Shown here: positions 4,205 through 6,940 of the stretch, piece after piece
How the letters are laid out: the number at the start of each line of letters is the position of its first letter
How positions within the stretch are numbered: the stretch's first letter is position 1
Source of the DNA: Pseudomonadota bacterium
GTDB lineage: Bacteria; Pseudomonadota; Alphaproteobacteria; Rhizobiales; Hyphomicrobiaceae
Length of the DNA stretch: 6,940 bases
Assembly: GCA_023430845.1 (NCBI GenBank)
Contig: JAEYYJ010000357.1
Span: 1 to 6,940 of the forward strand
Direction of reading: 5' to 3'
The notes under the pieces: model-generated
Databases searched by the model: none
The model's input: the letters and a program-made list of their open reading frames with translations, nothing else
Told to the model about the DNA's origin: nothing
Program-made: the position numbers and the translations under genes

Positions 4205-6940
4205 TTATTCCGCGGCCTCCACCGCTATGCGACGGCTCGCCTGCGCGAAGGCTTCATAGTCTTCCTGGTACTGTGTCGGACCGTTCGAAAGGCCGACCTG
4301 CACCGCCGTCACCTTGTATTCGGGGCAGTTCGTCGCCCAGTCGGAGTAATCCGTGGTGACGATGTTGGCATTCGTCAGCGGATGATGGAACGTCGTGTAG
4401 ACGACGCCTGGCGCCACGCGATCGGTGATCAGCGCACGCTGAGCAAGCTCGCCGGAGCGGCTGACAATGCGCACCCAGTCGCCATCCTTGATGCCGCGCT
4501 GCTCGGCGTCGTGCGGATGAATCTCGAGGCGGTCCTCCTCATGCCACATGACATTGTCGGTCCGCCGCGTCTGCGCGCCGACATTGTACTGCGAGAGAAT
4601 GCGCCCCGTCGTCAGCAGCAACGGGAAGCGCGGCCCCGTCCGCTCGTCCGTCGGCACGTATTCCGTCATCATGAACTTGCCTTTGCCGCGCGCGAACGTC
4701 GTCGCGTGCATGATCGGCGAGCCCTCGGGATTGGCGTCGTTGCAAGGCCACTGCACGGAGCCCATTTCCTCGATCTTCTTGAAGCTGACGTTCTTGAACG
4801 TCGGCGTCAGCGCCGCGATCTCATCCATGATCTCGCTCGGGTGCGTGTAGTTCCAGTCGAGCCCGAAGCCCTGTGCGAGAAGCTGCGTGATCTCCCAATC
4901 GGCGTAGCCATTGAGCGGCGTCATGACCTTGCGCACGAGCTGAATGCGGCGCTCGGCATTCGTGAACGTGCCGTCCTTCTCGAGGAAGGTCGAACCGGGC
5001 AGAAAGACGTGCGCGTAGTTGGCCGTCTCGTTCAGAAAGAGATCCTGGACGACCACGCACTCCATGGCCTCGAGGCCGGCCGCTACATGCTTGGTGTCGG
5101 GGTCGGACTGCAGGATATCCTCACCCTGGATGTAGATGGCCTTGAAGGACCCATCGACGGCGGCATCGAGCATGTTGTTGATGCGCAGGCCCGGCTCGGG
5201 ATTGAGCTTGGTGCCCCAGAACTCCTCGAACATGGTGCGCGTCGCATCATCCGAGATATGGCGATAGCCGGAAAGCTCATGCGGGAACGAGCCCATGTCG
5301 CATGCGCCCTGCACGTTGTTCTGGCCGCGCAGCGGATTGACGCCCACGCCACGGCGCCCGAGATTGCCCGTCACCATTGCGAGGTTCGCGATCGCCATCA
5401 CGGTCGTCGAACCCTGGCTGTGCTCGGTAACACCGAGGCCATAGTAGATGGCGGCATTGCCGCCTGTCGCATAGAGGCGGGCCGCGGCGCGCAGCTCAGC
5501 AGGATCGACGCCGGTGAACTTCGCCGTCGCCTCAGGCGAATTGCGCGCCTCACTGACGAAGGCAGCCCACTCCTGGAAATCCTCCATCTCGCAACGCTCG
5601 CGGACGAACTTCTCGTTCACGAGCCCCTCGGTGACGATGACGTGCGCTATCGCCGTGAGCACTGCGACGTTCGTGCCGGGGAGCAAGGGCAGGTGGTGCG
5701 CTGCCTCGATGTGGGCCGAGCGCACGAGATCAATACGGCGTGGATCGACGACGATCAGCTTGGCGCCCGCCCTGAGACGCTTCTTCATCCGGCTTGCGAA
5801 CACGGGATGGGCATCCGTCGGGTTCGCACCGATGACCAGCATGACATCGGAGTCTTCGACGGAATCGAAATCCTGCGTCCCAGCCGACGTTCCGAAGGCC
5901 GTCCGCAAGCCATAACCGGTCGGCGAATGGCAAACGCGCGCGCACGTATCGACGTTGTTCACGCCAAAGCCCGCGCGGACCAGCTTCTGGACGAGGAACG
6001 TCTCCTCGTTCGTGCAACGTGACGAGGTGATGCCGCCGACGGCGTCACGTCCATACTGGTACTGAATGCGCTTGAACTCCGAGACCACGCGGCCGATGGC
6101 CTCTTCCCACGTCGTCTCGCGCCAAGGATCGGTGATCTTGTCCCGCACCATGGGCTTCGTGATGCGTTCCTTGTGGGTGGTGTAGCCCCAGGCAAAGCGG
6201 CCCTTGACGCAGGAGTGGCCGCGATTGGCCTTGCCGTCCTTGTAGGGCACCATGCGAACGACTTCCTCGCCGCGCATCTCCGCCTTGAATGAGCAGCCGA
6301 CGCCGCAATACGCGCACGTCGTGACGACCGAATGCTCGGGCTGGCCGATATCGATCAGCGACTTCTCGCTGAGCGTCGCCGTCGGGCAGGCTTGCACGCA
6401 AGCGCCGCAGGAGACGCACTCGCTGTCGAGGAAATTCTCCGACATGCCGGCCGCGACGCGGCTCTCGAAACCGCGCCCGGCGATCGTCAGCGCGAATGTA
6501 CCCTGCACTTCCTCGCAGGCGCGCACACAACGATTGCAAACGATGCACTTCGACGGATCGTACGTGAAATAGGGGTTGGTCTCGTCCTTCGGCATCCAGG
6601 CGTCGTTCGCCGCGCCGTCCTTGGACTTCGCGAAAACGTGGTTCGCGCCGTCATAACCATAGCGCACGTCGCGCAGGCCGACCGCACCCGCCATGTCCTG
6701 CAGCTCGCAGTCCCCGTTCGCCGCGCAGGTGAGGCAATCGAGGGGATGGTCCGAAATATAGAGCTCCATCACGCCGCGACGGAGATCCTTGAGCCGCGGT
6801 GTCTGGGTGCGCACGACGAGGCCGTTCATGGCCGGCGTGGTGCAGGATGCCGGCGTGCCGGCGCGGCCCTCGATCTCGACGAGGCAGAGGCGGCACGAAC
6901 CGAAAGCCTCGATGCTGTCGGTCGCGCAGAGCTTCGGGAT
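4205..6940 (-). CDS. fdsA: NAD-dependent formate dehydrogenase alpha subunit, Mo/W-bis-MGD catalytic subunit (N-terminus beyond window)
   Basis: FdsA oxidises formate to CO2 and sends electrons through Fe-S clusters to the FMN/NAD module FdsBG in the cytosol. The frame is open to the right edge; 911 residues are visible, and perhaps 40-50 are missing. Numbering from the first visible codon, the clusters in order are: a [2Fe-2S] ferredoxin domain (C5, C16, C19, C33); a NuoG-type His-Cys [4Fe-4S] site (H65, C69, C72, C78); two ferredoxin [4Fe-4S] sites (C132, C135, C138, C142 and C175, C178, C181, C185); and the cluster of the molybdopterin domain (C209, C212, C216, C244). The catalytic metal ligand is cysteine, in ARVCHSPT (C337, followed by H338), so this is not a selenoprotein. 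The C-terminal dinucleotide-binding domain begins near residue 771 (RFPLLLTTGR). No Tat signal is seen, but the true N-terminus is missing. It is the first visible gene of the operon; fdsG and fdsB are expected upstream. Confidence 0.96.
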   Translation of the reverse strand: MPKLCATDSIEAFGSCRLCLVEIEGRAGTPASCTTPAMNGLVVRTQTPRLKDLRRGVMELYISDHPLDCLTCAANGDCELQDMAGAVGLRDVRYGYDGANHVFAKSKDGAANDAWMPKDETNPYFTYDPSKCIVCNRCVRACEEVQGTFALTIAGRGFESRVAAGMSENFLDSECVSCGACVQACPTATLSEKSLIDIGQPEHSVVTTCAYCGVGCSFKAEMRGEEVVRMVPYKDGKANRGHSCVKGRFAWGYTTHKERITKPMVRDKITDPWRETTWEEAIGRVVSEFKRIQYQYGRDAVGGITSSRCTNEETFLVQKLVRAGFGVNNVDTCARVCHSPTGYGLRTAFGTSAGTQDFDSVEDSDVMLVIGANPTDAHPVFASRMKKRLRAGAKLIVVDPRRIDLVRSAHIEAAHHLPLLPGTNVAVLTAIAHVIVTEGLVNEKFVRERCEMEDFQEWAAFVSEARNSPEATAKFTGVDPAELRAAARLYATGGNAAIYYGLGVTEHSQGSTTVMAIANLAMVTGNLGRRGVGVNPLRGQNNVQGACDMGSFPHELSGYRHISDDATRTMFEEFWGTKLNPEPGLRINNMLDAAVDGSFKAIYIQGEDILQSDPDTKHVAAGLEAMECVVVQDLFLNETANYAHVFLPGSTFLEKDGTFTNAERRIQLVRKVMTPLNGYADWEITQLLAQGFGLDWNYTHPSEIMDEIAALTPTFKNVSFKKIEEMGSVQWPCNDANPEGSPIMHATTFARGKGKFMMTEYVPTDERTGPRFPLLLTTGRILSQYNVGAQTRRTDNVMWHEEDRLEIHPHDAEQRGIKDGDWVRIVSRSGELAQRALITDRVAPGVVYTTFHHPLTNANIVTTDYSDWATNCPEYKVTAVQVGLSNGPTQYQEDYEAFAQASRRIAVEAAE

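Noticed and set aside
3100..4359. A 419-codon plus-strand open frame across fdsD, fdhD and the end of fdsA
   Set aside because: It spans three recognisable genes on the other strand, has Arg/Ala-rich low-information sequence and no family motifs, and so is a shadow frame.
5896..5991. Possible selenocysteine at the FdsA active site
   Set aside because: The catalytic position in ARVCHSPT is an ordinary cysteine codon and no in-frame TGA exists in the gene.
4166..6022. A 618-codon plus-strand open frame antisense to fdsA
   Set aside because: It lies opposite the conserved coding sequence of fdsA, in a phase where the GC-rich third positions of the real gene suppress stops. The translation is rich in Arg, His, Ala and Asp with no recognisable domain. 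Long shadow frames of this kind are expected in high-GC DNA.

Overview
The window reads as chromosomal DNA from a GC-rich alphaproteobacterium, most likely of the Rhizobiales/Hyphomicrobiales type. The reasons are high GC with strong third-position GC bias, a 41-residue cysteine-free ribosomal protein L36, a ComEC with the cysteine-containing, non-beta-lactamase tail seen in alphaproteobacteria, and a cytosolic FdsGBACD-type formate dehydrogenase operon. A genus cannot be fixed from the sequence. A methylotroph or other one-carbon user is plausible but is an inference.

Layout. The left quarter is on the plus strand: the C-terminal part of a ComEC/Rec2 DNA-uptake channel (cut by the left edge), a 135-bp gap with a promoter-like sequence and a hairpin over the start codon, then rpmJ (ribosomal protein L36) ending in a good intrinsic terminator. 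All the rest is on the minus strand and converges on rpmJ. Read in the direction of transcription, from the right edge, it is fdsA (catalytic alpha subunit of NAD-dependent formate dehydrogenase, N-terminus cut by the right edge), fdhD/fdsC (sulfurtransferase needed to activate the enzyme), fdsD (delta subunit), 5-formyltetrahydrofolate cyclo-ligase, and a YmdB-family metallophosphodiesterase.

The five minus-strand genes are packed without gaps: 4 bases, a 14-base overlap, 1 base and 1 base. They very probably form one polycistronic unit whose promoter and first genes (expected fdsG and fdsB) lie beyond the right edge. FdsA oxidises formate to CO2 at a bis-MGD molybdenum (or tungsten) site and passes electrons along a chain of Fe-S clusters toward the NAD-reducing FdsB/FdsG module. 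FdhD supplies sulfur to the cofactor, and FdsD is a small subunit important for the active enzyme. The cyclo-ligase returns 5-formyl-THF to the active folate pool, so the operon joins formate oxidation with folate one-carbon housekeeping.

I found no mobile element, CRISPR array, tRNA or rRNA, and no clearly undescribed system. The points worth a second look are the fusion of the fds operon to the folate/YmdB gene pair, and the inverted repeat that encloses the rpmJ ribosome-binding site and covers its start codon.
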